DNA from: Achatina immaculata
Taxonomy: Eukaryota > Mollusca > Gastropoda > Stylommatophora > Achatinidae
Reading direction: 5' to 3'
DNA: 64,000 bases
Assembly (NCBI GenBank): GCA_009760885.1
Contig: CM019717.1
Span: 49,601,366 to 49,665,365, forward strand
In this document: positions 34,509 to 45,710 of the stretch, in pieces
How positions within the stretch are numbered: position 1 is the first letter of the stretch
Layout of the letters: every line of letters begins with the position of its first letter
Position numbers and translations under genes: made by a program
The notes under the pieces: generated by a model
Told to the model about the DNA's origin: nothing
The model's database searches: none
Seen by the model: the letters and a program-made list of their open reading frames with translations, nothing else

Positions 34509-35715
34509 AATAGAATTGGATGCTGCAATGAGAGAAGAACAAGGAGGATTTCGAAAAAGGAGAAGCTGTCTCGACCAGATCTTTAAGAATAATACTCGAA
34601 GAACAAATTGAAACGCAAAAACCATCAACCTTGAACTTCATAGATTTTAAAAAGGTATTTGATAGCATACACAGAGATTCATTTTGGAGAATTTTAAGAC
34701 TATATGGAACCATCTAAAATTGTGAACATCATTAAAGGTCTCTACAACGGATATATTTGTGCCGTCAACACATAAAAAGGAATGAGCGAATGGTTCCAGA
34801 TTGAAACAAGCGTGAAACAAGGATGTATACTGTCTCATCTGCTTTTTGTAATTGCCGTAGACTTCATAATTAAAAATGCTGCGCATGTAACACAGAAATT
34901 GACTGGGTACATGAAAGCCACCTAGAAGATCTTGATTTTGAAGATGACATAACTCTTATAAGTGACAATGTAAACTCGATGCAAGAAAAACAGATACCCT
35001 ATCTTCACTGGCTAGCAAAATACAACTTGAAATTAACAAGGGAAAAAAACAGAAATAATGAAACTTCCCATTAATAAAAAAAAGGGAAAATTTACGTAGA
35101 AGGGACAGCTGTTGAAGAAGTCAACCAATTTTCATACTTCGGCAGCTAATAGATCAGGATAGCTACACCAGAAAGGAAATTAGAATTAGAATTGCAAAAG
35201 CAGCATCGACCTTCAAGAATCTTGAGAACATATGGCACTAAAAATTATAAGCATGTAAACCAAGTTAAGACTATTCAATTCAAATGTAATATCCACCCTC
35301 ATTTATGCATACGAAAGCTGGAAAACAACTAATGAAATAGACAACAAATTAGACTCTTTTGAAAACATATGCCTAAGGAAAATACTCGACATAAAGTGGA
35401 ACGAATTCAAGAACAACGCAGAGATAAGGCAGATGAGCAAACAACAACCAGTCTCATGGGTGATCAGGAAATGGAGATGGACACATGTCGGTCACGTTAT
35501 GAGAAATAACAGTCAGAGAATCCCAAAACAAGCTATCAAGTGGAACACAACAGGCTGAAGAAAAAAAAAGAGGGCGACCACGTGAAACTCTAAAGAAGAC
35601 ATTGTTAATGAGAGGCCAAATTACTAGGCATAAAATCCCTTGATGAGGTTGAAAAGCTCTCTGTGGACAGGAAAACTTGGCGAATGATGTAAGATGTAAG
35701 GCATAAAGGTGCAAA
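34509..35715 (+). mobile_element. LINE family C, degraded copy joined to mariner
   Basis: Collinear with the family C copy at 56050-57230: GAGAGAAGAACAAGGAGGAT, the FDSIHRDSF palm block, a decayed catalytic region, then YVEGTAVEEVNQFSYFGS and NEFKNNAEIRQMSKQQPVSW, ending GAAACTCTAAAGAAGACATT and a GATGTAAG tail. Many stops and frameshifts are present. The 5' end is lost at the junction with the mariner fragment. Confidence 0.88.
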
Positions 35716-36058
35716 TCAATGCTCAGAGAGATATTTAAGCAAAGTATAAATAAAATGAAAAGCAGCACATATTTTAAAATCGTAGAGTAACTTCTTGCAA
35801 TTTCTGTATACCAAAATATTTCATCAACATTTATTCTGGTAGACCATAAGAATTAATCCAGGAACGAACACTTAAGTTTGGCCCTACTTTCATCCTTAAA
35901 TGACCCTGAATCTTTATACAAAATTGTTCTTCCCTGTCTCTCAGTATTTCTCTAGTTTTCCCATGTCCTAGTTACTGATGGATGATTCTCAATAATGATT
36001 CCTGTATCTGAGTCTCGATCTGCCTCGCCGGCTCCTTCTATCTAAAGACTTCACTTTT
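35716..36058. other. unassigned DNA
   Basis: Spacer with no recognised feature. Confidence 0.4.
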
Positions 36059-36059
36059 T

Positions 36060-36310
36060 AGTATTTGCTTGGTTGTACTAGGGTCGTACTGCTGCCATCC
36101 ATTCGTATTACATGCCCTAGGCATCTTACCCATCTGGTGCTGAGTGTTATCGTCACCACGGATGAAATCTTACCACGCTGCAGGACTGCTTACCTTGTCT
36201 TCTCATTTCATGTTCATTATTTTGCGAAGGCTGCGAAGACGGAGCTTTTTTATGCCTTAAACATGTTTTCCATTTTTCAGATTCATAGAAGAGAGTGGTA
36301 AGCACATAAG
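36060..36310 (-). mobile_element. LINE C-terminal fragment (family G)
   Basis: Translated on the minus strand, pieces read LRSLRKIMNMKWEDKVSS and RWVRCLGHVIRMDGSS, which match the conserved LRKI...W.DKV and RWLGHVLRM blocks of LINE reverse-transcriptase C-termini. It is short and frameshifted. It differs from families A, C, D and E in this window. Confidence 0.65.
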
Positions 36311-36584
36311 TGTGATGATTTAGATCTTTTTTTTTTCAGTGTTCACCTACTTTTTTCCAGGTCCTTTTCTTTAATTTTCTAAATGCAAAAGTGCCTTCTC
36401 GAATCCGTGTGTTGATTTCTTTGTCTGGTGAGAAGACTGGCAAATACATGAAGAAAGACTTAAATGCAGGGATCGCGAATGAATCAGCGTTTACATTTGT
36501 GCAAAAGGTGCATTAAAAGATGTAGGAAAAAAACGATATTTCTTCCTCTAGGCAAAATAAAACAGCAACATGCTGTAATTTGTA
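36311..36584. other. unassigned DNA
   Basis: T-rich sequence, possibly further decayed LINE. Confidence 0.35.
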
Positions 36585-36640
36585 TTCACTCACTCACTCA
36601 CTCACTCACTCACTCACTCACACATACATACATACATATA
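36585..36640. repeat. microsatellite (TCAC)n(ATAC)n
   Basis: Same compound order as at 7207-7296. Confidence 0.93.
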
Positions 36641-36644
36641 AAAT

Positions 36645-37590
36645 ATATAAAAAATAGAGGAGGATATAAAAGAAACTTGTGTCGCCAACTGGAGAGAGAA
36701 GATTAGGAATGGATTCGAACTTAATCTGCTACAGTGAGCCTTAATGGCTCGGAAAGCTTAAGAAGAAGATAAAATATGCTATTGTTATATTGTTTCAGTC
36801 TCTGAGTGCAGCTGTAAAGAGAGGCATCATTCTGAATAGCCACGCACCGACGTAATGACTGCATCTGGGACGGTCCATCAGCCGTAATTCGATTTATGTC
36901 GGTCGTTATAAGGGGAGGGTAGATACTAAGTACAGTTGTTATTATTTCTTTATTAAAATATACCTGAATAACCTCTGCTGTTAAGTACGAACCGTCGTAA
37001 CTCGGTTCGTCGTAAATTGACGTATGACTGTATAAGCAACTACTTACGTACAAAATGAATAAGAGTGATGGAACAAGCGTTGATGTTAAGACAATGTTCA
37101 GCCAAAATGTTGGTATGGCACATAATGATGATGATAACGGAACAATCTTAAAACTACCCAGAAACTCCTAATGTTAAAAAAAAAAAAATAAGTGAAAGCT
37201 GTTGGTGGAAGGGGGCAACAACTCTTATCTCCAGACATGACATGCAAAAACAAGGAGTCATCTCATCTCTTTGTCCAGTGCCTGAGACCAGTCTCTCGTT
37301 ATCTCAGGCCCCCAAAAATGCAGTTTATTGGACCCAGGATTGATGAGAAAAAAGAATGAGATCTTCTCGACTGTTCTTTAACGTATTTCCTCGACATTGG
37401 GTAACATGTGCATGGGGAATCAAGGTTGTTGTAAGTCGTGTCTTACGGGATGTGACAAATTTTATATTAATAGGAAACAACGAGGCTTTCGTACGGAAAA
37501 GTAAGAGAGCACAGATTTTTTAGGATTAGACCTCTAAAATATCGTAGACAAATCATTTTAGTGAGACGTAAGAGAAAGACAAATCACAAG
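36645..37590. other. unassigned DNA
   Basis: No gene or repeat recognised on either strand. Confidence 0.4.
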
Positions 37591-37594
37591 AGAA

Positions 37595-37685
37595 TTACCT
37601 GGGATTCGAACCACGGACTCCGGTAAGACGAGAAGCCGTCTAGGCAAGAGAGAACTGCGTAATAACTAACCACACTATCTCGTAA
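37595..37685 (-). repeat. tRNA-like fragment (possible SINE head)
   Basis: On the minus strand, ATAGTGTGGTTAGTTATTAC resembles an A-box and GTGGTTCGAATCCCAGG a B-box, with about 50 nt between them. No acceptor-stem pairing or intact cloverleaf is seen, so a functional tRNA is unlikely. Confidence 0.45.
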
Positions 37686-37689
37686 AGGG

Positions 37690-39530
37690 TCACTGCAGTG
37701 TGATATTACATATAAGATAAAGGTCTGCAACTTATATGTATTTAGAAAAGTGGACCTTGGGTGTAAAAGGGCTGGGATCCATTGATTTAGACATCACAAG
37801 AAATTCGTCACAGTGGAATCTACATCACGATAACGGACATAACAGATTGGATCAAGTAAAGAATTCTCTGAATTGAGGATAAACCAGTATTGGTTTTTCT
37901 TTCAGTTAGCTGGTGGAGTATATTATCATCAGTTGCAAATAGAATTACTGTCTCTCTAGAGCGCAACTACTAGGAGAATACGAGTGTGGAAAGATGGCAC
38001 TTGTATAGAGTGGTTTGTTGCTATTAAAGATTTGAAAACTACTGTACTGACTTATTACATGTTGTTGTTGCCGCAAGCTTGGTACTTGTTGTCACATTAT
38101 TATACACTGCGTGAATCAACAACAAAACCAGGTTCACCAGCTTTACAATAACCACAGAGTGTCACAATACTTTCCACACACACAACTTTTGAACACAACT
38201 TTTGAACATTTGAACTCATGAAGAAAGCAAGAGTTCAAGTTACAATACAAAGTCAACATTTATTGAATGAATAGAATGTTGGATGAACTATGTGGATGAG
38301 GCAAAACAAAGAGCTGCCAACATGGCAGGGTGAGCACAAAAAGTACACTGTACTTCTCGGGCATGAAGCCAATGTCATGGGGTAGGAAATAATAACCAAC
38401 ATCGGAGTAGTTACAAATGAAGACACACCTTACAATTCTATGAAACTCCACAAATCATCCACAGTACCACACTTCCCCAAAAAGGTGAGAGCCACCGCAA
38501 CACTTTCAGTCTAGTCAAAAACAATATTACTACACTGGTTACATTCTTGCTTACAAAAACTGTGTCCTACAGGACAATTACTACAGCATAACTGGAAAAC
38601 TTCTACTCAGCAGCGAGTTCTAGGAAAAAAACAACTCAAACACAGCTTCTACATGACTCTCTAACTTTCCTCATAATAATCATCTCTAATAATCATCATA
38701 ATAATCATTCTTCAACTCAGCTCTGAGTTCTTTTATATAACAGGCATTTTCTCTGCTCTCCTTCCAGAACTATCTCTCCGTGAAATTCACATTCACGCAA
38801 AAGGTATTTGTTATGACCTTCACTATAGCATGAGATTCCTAACTCCGTGCGAGTTCACAAAACTTGACTTATGCCCTGAACTTTTGTACCATAAACTTCA
38901 TGAAATCGCCTATTTACAGACCTTTGACTAGTCTCTCAAAAACAACCTAAATTTAGATAGTTATAAAAACATGTCCAAAGAAAGTTCAATAAAAGTCATC
39001 AGAATCTCCAGATGCCAACGTCCAAAAATGACCTTCCGTGAAAAACTAACCGGACATTTCAAATTTAAACTTTCATAAAACATGTTCATGATTCCCCGTG
39101 ATTTTCCAAGGTAACTTGAACTGGCTTTGACTTGTCTACGACAATAATCAAACCGTCAAAAATACTAGATTTATCGTGGATTATATCCCTTAGATAGAAA
39201 AAAGCTTTTTAAAGATAGTTAAAAAAAAAACAGGATGTAAGGATCTTTTAAAGATAGTGAAATAAGTGCAGTATTCAAGAATACTGTCGCACGGAGTTAT
39301 TCCGCAAGCTAATACAACCACAAGATTTGAATTCACTGAAGACTGTTAATAAGGAGAATTGTGGCTGTGTGACATTCTGTTGTAAAACACTTTCTGTTTT
39401 AGTGCTGTTTGCTTTCAAGACAGTTGCATACATATATAGACTGAACTGTTGCTGCTTAATTTCTAGTCATCTCATATAAATCAGTGTTAACATTTTTGTC
39501 AGTTATAACAGCGTTCCTAACCCAGTCAGT
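37690..39530. other. unassigned DNA
   Basis: AT-rich unique sequence of 1.8 kb. Small direct repeats occur (caacttttgaacac twice near 38185; aataatcatc near 38690). No coding exon could be supported. Confidence 0.4.
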
Positions 39531-39532
39531 CA

Positions 39533-39590
39533 ATCATTTGCATGTCCCGTGCGGAACTTTGCCTCCCTAACAGCTCTCCTATAGGTCTAT
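39533..39590 (-). mobile_element. LINE family A, terminal 3' fragment
   Basis: About 60 bp identical in type to the extreme 3' end of family A (CATTTGCATGTCCCGTGCGG and ACTTTGCCTCCCTAACAGCT). Confidence 0.8.
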
Positions 39591-39639
39591 CCCACATGGC
39601 AAACTTTGAAATGTGTTGCCTCTTTATGTTGTTTTTTTT

Positions 39640-39768
39640 TCATGTCAGTGCTGCGGTATATGATATGTTTTGTCAATAATGTTATTTTGTGCCTGTCTTT
39701 ATTTATAATGCTATATATTTCCTGTCAATAGCGCTTTATTGAGGTTGTCTTTGTTTTCAATGCTATAC
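39640..39768. repeat. degenerate ~45-bp tandem repeat, left block
   Basis: About three units with CCTGTCAATAGCGCTTTATT and TTATAATGCTATATA. Related units recur at 40797-40905. Confidence 0.7.
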
Positions 39769-39769
39769 T

Positions 39770-40796
39770 GTGGACGATAAACACTTAGATCGAGGGGTCT
39801 ACGACCTTGACCAAAGCGTTATCGTCCATGCGATTTTGTTGTTGGTTCGAATATATATATATATCTCATATATATATATCACATATATATATCACACACA
39901 CACACACATCATATATATATATATAAACATTGGCTTGCATCAGATTAGATAGAGTTAATGGCCGGGGGATGTCTTGTTTAGTTGTGCTTATGGATGTGTT
40001 ATAAATTCATTTGTATTATGGTGATCATTAGTTATATTATGCCCGTGCCCACCTCATGTGGTGTAGATTATGTTGTTGTGCAGTAAACTGTGATGTAGGG
40101 TTTGTGTCATTCCGTATAAGAAGATAATTAGTGTCTGATTTCATCGTGATTTTCTCTGTTGATTGGATTGGTAACATGTATGCTTTTATATTATGCTTTT
40201 TCGTGTAGATTTACCATGTGTTCGCATCAATACAGATGTTGTTGATGTAGGCAATGGCTGCAGTGGTTGCGGAGATGAAAGCGCAATGACACGTGTAGTT
40301 GTGGTGGATGTCACAGGTAGGGCCTAGTGATCTGAGGGCCCCCGTTTTCATAGCGTAACAATGTAAATATTTTAGACCTGAGAAATGTCATTATTAACTG
40401 ATATTATGCTTGACTTACTTTGCATTTTCATTGATTGTTCGTCACATTGTTTTGCCTTTATTTATGAATGTCTTAATGTCATGTTGATTGTCAGAGCCAG
40501 TTGTTTGTGGTTATTTGGTTCACTGTAAGATTAAAACCGTTGTATTATTGAATTCAGACTTCTTGATTTATACTGCTTGTATTGTTGTGTTGATTGAATG
40601 CTTGAGGATTTAGGCAAAATTAGCATACATTTTACCAAGGAGGGGATAACTTGGTTTGGCGGTCATGATGGGGGAGCTAGGTTGGCCTCGAGTACGGTAG
40701 TACATTGCCAAGGATTGTTGGTCTGTAAGCATATTCAGAAAATATTCCTCCCACTAATTATAAATGTAAACGTGCGCCAAACAAGCTTTACAATAC
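39770..40796. other. ~1-kb unassigned segment between related repeat blocks
   Basis: Contains an AT repeat at 39849-39925. No terminal repeats, transposase or host gene were recognised. Confidence 0.45.
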
Positions 40797-40905
40797 ATTC
40801 CATGTCCTGTTAATAGCGCTATAGTGTGGCTGAGTTTGTTTATAATGCTATACATTGCATTTTCTGTCAATACTGTGCCTTTGTCCATACTGTTATATAC
40901 TGAGA
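40797..40905. repeat. degenerate ~45-bp tandem repeat, right block
   Basis: Two to three units with CCTGTTAATAGCGCTATAGT and TTATAATGCTATACATT, the same type as the left block. Confidence 0.68.
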
Positions 40906-40964
40906 GCCTTGTACGCCGTGTGTATCAAGTGACGTGTCCTTACCAGAATCGTGTCTCCCCTCTT

Positions 40965-41830
40965 CCCCCCCTCACTGCCTCCCTGAATGCAACGCGGTCT
41001 TGAACAAGTTGAACATCTCGCAGTGACATATTCAGACTTTCCGTGATATCCAGAATCTACCTGCAATAAGGTCGCCCCTTTTCCCTTTTGCCGGGCAGTA
41101 TGCCTTCTGCTATCAACATTTCCATACTAGTATGTCTCTTGATGTGCCAGAAGTATCTCATCCTTCTAACTTCTATGACGTTTACAAGACAGTTTTCTAT
41201 TATAAATCTCGTCATTATCTCTTTATTTGATTTTCTTTCTGTCTATGATATTCTAAGTCCACTTCTACAACATTTCTTTTCCAGTGCTGTTATTCTCTTT
41301 TCTAGTGATATGTACCACATTTCGCATCTTTACTTTGTCACCGGGAATATGTAAGCTCTTATTAAACGTAGCTTTGTTTTCTTGTTGGTACCTTGCCACA
41401 TATTTGTTCTAGTTTTTGTGATGCAACTGCTGGTCTGCTTTTAACTTCCACCCTGCAGCCACCTTGAGTGGTGATGGTTGAACCTAGATATTCGAAATTA
41501 TTTGCATTTTCCAGCTCTTCATGGCTCACTGCAATTTTGAGCTTGTTTCACAGTTCGTCAGTTATCATTACTTTGGTTATTTTGGTGTTTAAAATGAGGT
41601 ACTGAACTTCGCCCTGACTTGTAGTGGAGAGAATCAACTGTTGCAGGCCTTCTGATCTGTTTGATAAAAGGACAGTATTGTCGAGGTTTCTAATTTCTGG
41701 AATCTGATGGCTTCCTAGCGTGAAAGAGTCAAATTTAGTCGTTTCCTGTTCATCTCTTAGATTCCTAATGATGTTTTCAGAGCAGACGTTAAACAAGTAT
41801 GGAGAAAGGACGCAATCCTCTTTTCTACAC
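40965..41830 (-). mobile_element. LINE family D, 5'-truncated and decayed
   Basis: Minus-strand translation gives EDCVLSPYLFNVCSENIIRN (RT motif before the catalytic site), then IPEIRNLDNTVLLSN, where YADD has become NLDN, LNTKITKVMITDEL, a YLGSTIT block, TKLRLIRAYIFPVT and, at the 3' end, GKREKGRPYCR and VQLVQDRVAFREAV. Stops and frameshifts interrupt it. It is related to family A but clearly distinct in sequence. Confidence 0.82.
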
Positions 41831-41978
41831 TTGTTTAAACATCTACACTGAGGAGGCCGGTATTCCTCAGTCTTCGAGGCCCCGCCTTCCTGAACGTAGC
41901 GTGACAAGGCAGCGAGTCTGAGAAATGACGTCACTATTGATTCAGCCACCCTAATATAAAGAGGAACACTGTGTAAAT

Positions 41979-42159
41979 CGGTGGTCCTCAAACAATTTGA
42001 GGCCACAACCTCAGCCCCGTCCAAAACATTTCTTAGCTCTGTTGGTTGTTATGTCACATGGCTGGTTACATATCCCAGACCGCCCCTCCCCACACCCCCA
42101 ACCCGATTCTCTTCAACCCTCCCACGGGAACGGTACCGCCCATTTTTGGGAACCGGTTG
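41979..42159. mobile_element. probable hAT-type MITE
   Basis: The left end CGGTGGTCCTCAAACAATTT and the right end, read in reverse (CAACCGGTTCCCAAAAATG), resemble the CAGYGGTTCTCAAA ends of hAT elements. About 180 bp with no coding capacity. The ends are only partly complementary. Confidence 0.45.
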
Positions 42160-42284
42160 TGTAAGAAAGTAAAACAATTAAAGAATCTGTGGAGAGGAAC
42201 AGACAGAACTACAAAAATAAGATTTTTAAAGGCATGCATCTTTCCCATCGCAACATATGCCTGTGAGACCTGGACACTTAACAA
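42160..42284 (+). mobile_element. LINE family A, 5' part of a split copy
   Basis: Encodes KQLKNLWRGTDRTTKIRFLK and TYACETWTLNK in one frame, then stops exactly at CACTTAACAAA, where an inverted family A 3' end begins. Confidence 0.88.
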
Positions 42285-42690
42285 ATTCATTCATTCATTC
42301 ATTTGCTTGTCCCTTACGGAACTTTGCCTCCCTAACAGCACTCCTGTCGGCCTCTCGGTTGTGAGCAAGATGGCCTGCTGCTGATGCATCCATTTGCAGA
42401 TCATCAACGATGTCTTGCAGTCATCTTCGCCTTGGTCTTCCTCTCTTTCTTTTTCCCATTATGTACCCTTCCAAGATGGTCTTCTCTAGATTATCATGAC
42501 GTTTAATGTGTCCAAAATATTTAAGTTTTCTCTCTTTAATCCTCTTTACTAGCCAGCCTTCTTCAATATTAAGTTCTTGTAGTATAGATATATTTGTTCT
42601 TTTTTGTGTCCATGATATTTGAAGAACTCTTCTGTAGCATTTACATTCAAAGGCATTTATGTGTTTCTCAGCTGTTTTGTTAAGTGCCAA
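42285..42690 (-). mobile_element. LINE family A, 3' part in opposite orientation
   Basis: Minus-strand copy starting with the CATT tail at 42285 and ending at CACTTAACAAAACAGC (read in reverse, near 42690). It encodes LNKTAEKHINAFECKCYRR, VLQISWTQKRTNISILQELN and EEGWLVKRIKERKLKYFGHI, ending with KRKRGRPRRR. Its coding start is the point where the neighbouring plus-strand piece ends. Confidence 0.9.
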
Positions 42691-43095
42691 ATTGTTGTTA
42701 TCAAGTATTGGAAAACCCTATTATTAAAAGTATTTGTTATGTTCTCTTAATATACTTTTTTTTTTGTTCTGTGTTCTTAGGTCTTTTGTTATCTCAGCGC
42801 CTCCTCCATCAGTTCGGCTAGGCATATTTTTTTGCTGTCACAGATGAAGTTCTTTGAAATGGTACACACACAAAAATCTTTATTTATTTGGATGTTTTCT
42901 ACTACAAATATTTAAATCTTTGATCGTTTAGGATTCCATAATTCCAGACCCTGAAATGTATGTAAAAATATGTTCCTGGATTTGGATTTTTAACGGCGTA
43001 TTTAACCTTTCAAAAATTGTAGTCTGAGAATTAATCAAAAATCAAAATCTCAGATTGTATACCTGTTTTCCAGCATCAGCTTTTTTTTTTGGGGG
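42691..43095. other. unassigned DNA
   Basis: AT-rich, with a G run at 43091-43100; no gene recognised. Confidence 0.4.
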
Positions 43096-43099
43096 GGGG

Positions 43100-44344
43100 G
43101 TGTGGGTTTGTGTCTGAGAGAAAGGAGAGAGAGGGAGAAAGAGAGAGGAAGAGAGAGAGAGAGAGGAGAGAGAAGGGGAGAAAGAGGGTGAGATGGGATA
43201 GAGGGTGAGAGAGAGGAAAGAGGGAGAAGGTGAGAGAGAGGAGAGGGGGAGAAAGAGAGAGGAAAGAGGAAGTAAGAGAGAGAGGGAGGAGAGAGAGAGG
43301 ATGAGAGAAGGAGAAAGAGAGAGAGGGTGAGAGAGAGGAGACGGAGAAATAGAGAGAGAGGGTGAGAGATAAGAGGGAGAGGGAGAAAGAGAGAGAGGGT
43401 GAGAGAGGAGAGAGAGGGAGAAAGAGTGAGAGAGAGGAGAGGGAGAAAGAGAGAGAGGGAGAGAGAGAGGAGAGAGAGAGAAAAGAGTGAGAGAGAGGAG
43501 AGAGAGAAAGAGAGAGAGAGGAGAAGGAGAAAGAGAGGGAGGTTGTGAGAGAGGAGAGAGAGAATGAGAGAGAGAGAGAATAAGAGAGAGGGAGAGAGAG
43601 GAGAGAGAGGGAGAGAGAGAGAGGAGGAGAGAGAGAGGAGAAGGAGAAAGAGAGAGAGGGTGATAGAGAGGAGAAGGAGAAAGAGAGAGAGAGAGAGGGG
43701 GGTGATAGAGAGGAAAAGGAGAAATAGAGTATGAAAAAGAGGAAACAGAGAGGAGAAGGAGAAAGAGAGAGAGAGGAGAGAGAGGTAAAAAAAGAGAGAG
43801 GAGAGAGAGGAAGAAAGAGAGAGAGGATGAGAGAGAGGGAGAAAGAGAGAGAGAGGGAGAAAGAGAAAGAGTGAGAGAGAGGAGAGGGAAAGAGAGAGAG
43901 GGTGAGAGAGAGGAGAGAGAGGGAGAAAGAGAAAGAGAGAGGGTGAGAGAGAAGGAGAAAGAGAGAGAGGGTGTGAGAGAGGAGAGAGAGAGGGAGAAAG
44001 AGAATGAGGGTTAAAGAGAATGGGGGTGAAAGAGAGAGGAGAGAGAGGAAAGAGGGAGAAGGTGAGAGAGAAGAGAAAGGAGAAAGAGAGAGGGTGAAAG
44101 AGAGGAGAGAGGGAGAAAGAGAGACGATGAGAAAGATTAAAAAGAGGGGAGAGGGAGAAAGAGAAAGAGATTGAGAGAAGGAGAAAGAGAAGATGAGAGA
44201 GAGGAGAGGGAGAAATTGTGAGAAAGAGAGGGTGAGAAAGAGAAGGAGAGAGAGAGAGGAAAGAGGGAGAAAGAGAGAGGTGAGAGAGGGATGAGAGAGA
44301 GGATGAGAGAGAGGAGAGAGAGAGGGAGGGAGAAAGAGAGAGAA
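43100..44344. repeat. 1.25-kb GA-rich purine tract
   Basis: The plus strand is almost entirely G and A, with units like GAGAGAGGAGAGAGAGGGAG and AAAGAGAGAGAGGGTGAGAG. Period is irregular (about 30 to 45 bp for the GGTGAGAG marker). The longest open frames of the window (447 and 423 codons, Ser/Leu/Phe/Pro only) lie here and are repeat artefacts. Confidence 0.97.
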
Positions 44345-44700
44345 CATATTTAAATTGAAGGATCAGTGGTCGCTCACTTAGAGAGGTCGCCACGGTCTGC
44401 CAGGCTTTGTTTTTATTTTGCTTTGAACAGAACAGAACACTCGTGATGTGTCCAGGCTGAGAATCCTGTGTTCAGGGCGCACAGAAATTAAGTTAGATTC
44501 AACGTGACACTGACCTCTGTTGATCAGTTATACAAGAAGGATGTAAAAAGAAAGAGACAATGTGGTTAAAACACTTAAGGTCATGCTATGCGAAGTTTTC
44601 AACAAGTTTAGTTTGGAGAAACATCATAGAACACTGTTGTGACCATAGGGAATCTATGATAGTTCTTTTGCGAACTAAGTCACTTGCTTATGTCTTAGAT
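44345..44700. other. unassigned DNA
   Basis: Unique sequence, nothing recognised. Confidence 0.4.
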
Positions 44701-44907
44701 CAGTGATTCTCAAAGTTTGAAAAACTGCCTCTTAGGGAGCGGTGGGAAAATCCAGGGAAGGGTGGTTAAGGAGAGGGGAAAAACAAAAGGCATTAGAACC
44801 AATCAAGTGAAAAAAAAAATAACTTGGCGGGGGAAAAGGGGAGGAATGACTAGCAATATGAGCTGGCACTCAGGACTTGGCAAGCCGAAACAACTTGAGA
44901 ACCACTG
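44701..44907. mobile_element. hAT-type MITE, 207 bp
   Basis: The left end CAGTGATTCTCAAAGTTTG and the right end, in reverse CAGTGGTTCTCAAGTTGTTT, form imperfect terminal inverted repeats of the hAT type. Flanking octamers TCTTAGAT and TCCTAGTC are similar but not identical, consistent with an old 8-bp target-site duplication. No coding capacity. Confidence 0.75.
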
Positions 44908-44909
44908 TC

Positions 44910-45258
44910 CTAGTCCGTACAGCTTGGAAAGAGTAATTGTATTGTAGAATAAATGAAGCAAAGATATACAAGGAAGGACCCAATAAAGGTGGCATTTATT
45001 TACTTCAGTTAAGCATTCAATGATGATGATCCACACACAAATAACAAGCACTTGCATCGTTCTGAGGACAAAAGTAATTATGTATTCTAGTTTCCTCTCT
45101 ATTTGTCCCTTCAGAACAGATATTTAGCTACGTTTCACAAACAGCGCTAGTGCCAAGCAAAATACATATCACACATTACAAATATTTTAATCAGTCATGA
45201 AGACGGGAACAAAACAAACGAGCTTCGGCTAGCGAATAAAAACATGAAAGCAGATGAG
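44910..45258. other. unassigned DNA
   Basis: AT-rich unique sequence. Confidence 0.4.
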
Positions 45259-45259
45259 A

Positions 45260-45370
45260 CATCAGCAACCCATGGCTGAGACATCAGCAACTCACAGCTG
45301 AGACATCAGCGACCCACAGCTGAGACATCAGCGACACACAGTTGAGACATCAGCGACCCACAGCTGAATT
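45260..45370. repeat. 22-bp tandem repeat, five units
   Basis: Units of GAGACATCAGCGACCCACAG plus CT with a few substitutions. It forms the left edge of repeat B copy 2. Confidence 0.9.
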
Positions 45371-45710
45371 GTTTTAAGCCTGGGCTGATGAACCATAACT
45401 AACCAACATCCTATACCACGTCTCCGTTGGCGCCCCCCCCCCCCTCAGTAAAGGGCTAAACCTGACTAACGAGACTGGGATTGTTACAGTCCTCATGGTG
45501 GTGGAGCTTTCTAAAGAACCATTGCATACTCACCTGCTTTTTATCTCGACTCATGGGGCCGAAAAAAAATAACCCTTGTTATCCACTCCTGCTTGGATAC
45601 GATGCTGTGCCGCAACATCTTCACCACATTGGCTGCAAATAGCATCCTGCTCGCAGACCCAGTTAAATACAACAACAACAACAATAACGACAACAACAAC
45701 AACATAGACG
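45371..45710 (+). repeat. anonymous interspersed repeat B, copy 2
   Basis: Shares blocks with copies at 23251 and 52455: ACCTGACTAACGAGACTGGG, CTCATGGTGGTGGAGCTTTC, TGCTGTGCCGCAACATCTTC and CACATTGGCTGCAAATAGCA. It ends in an AAC-triplet repeat (45670-45705). A C run (45432-45444) lies where copy 3 also has C-rich sequence. Confidence 0.75.

Noticed and set aside
43050..44393. Open frames of 447 and 423 codons on the minus strand, Ser/Leu/Phe/Pro rich
   Set aside because: They are translations of the CT strand of a GA tract; two frames are open at once and composition is only what the repeat allows.
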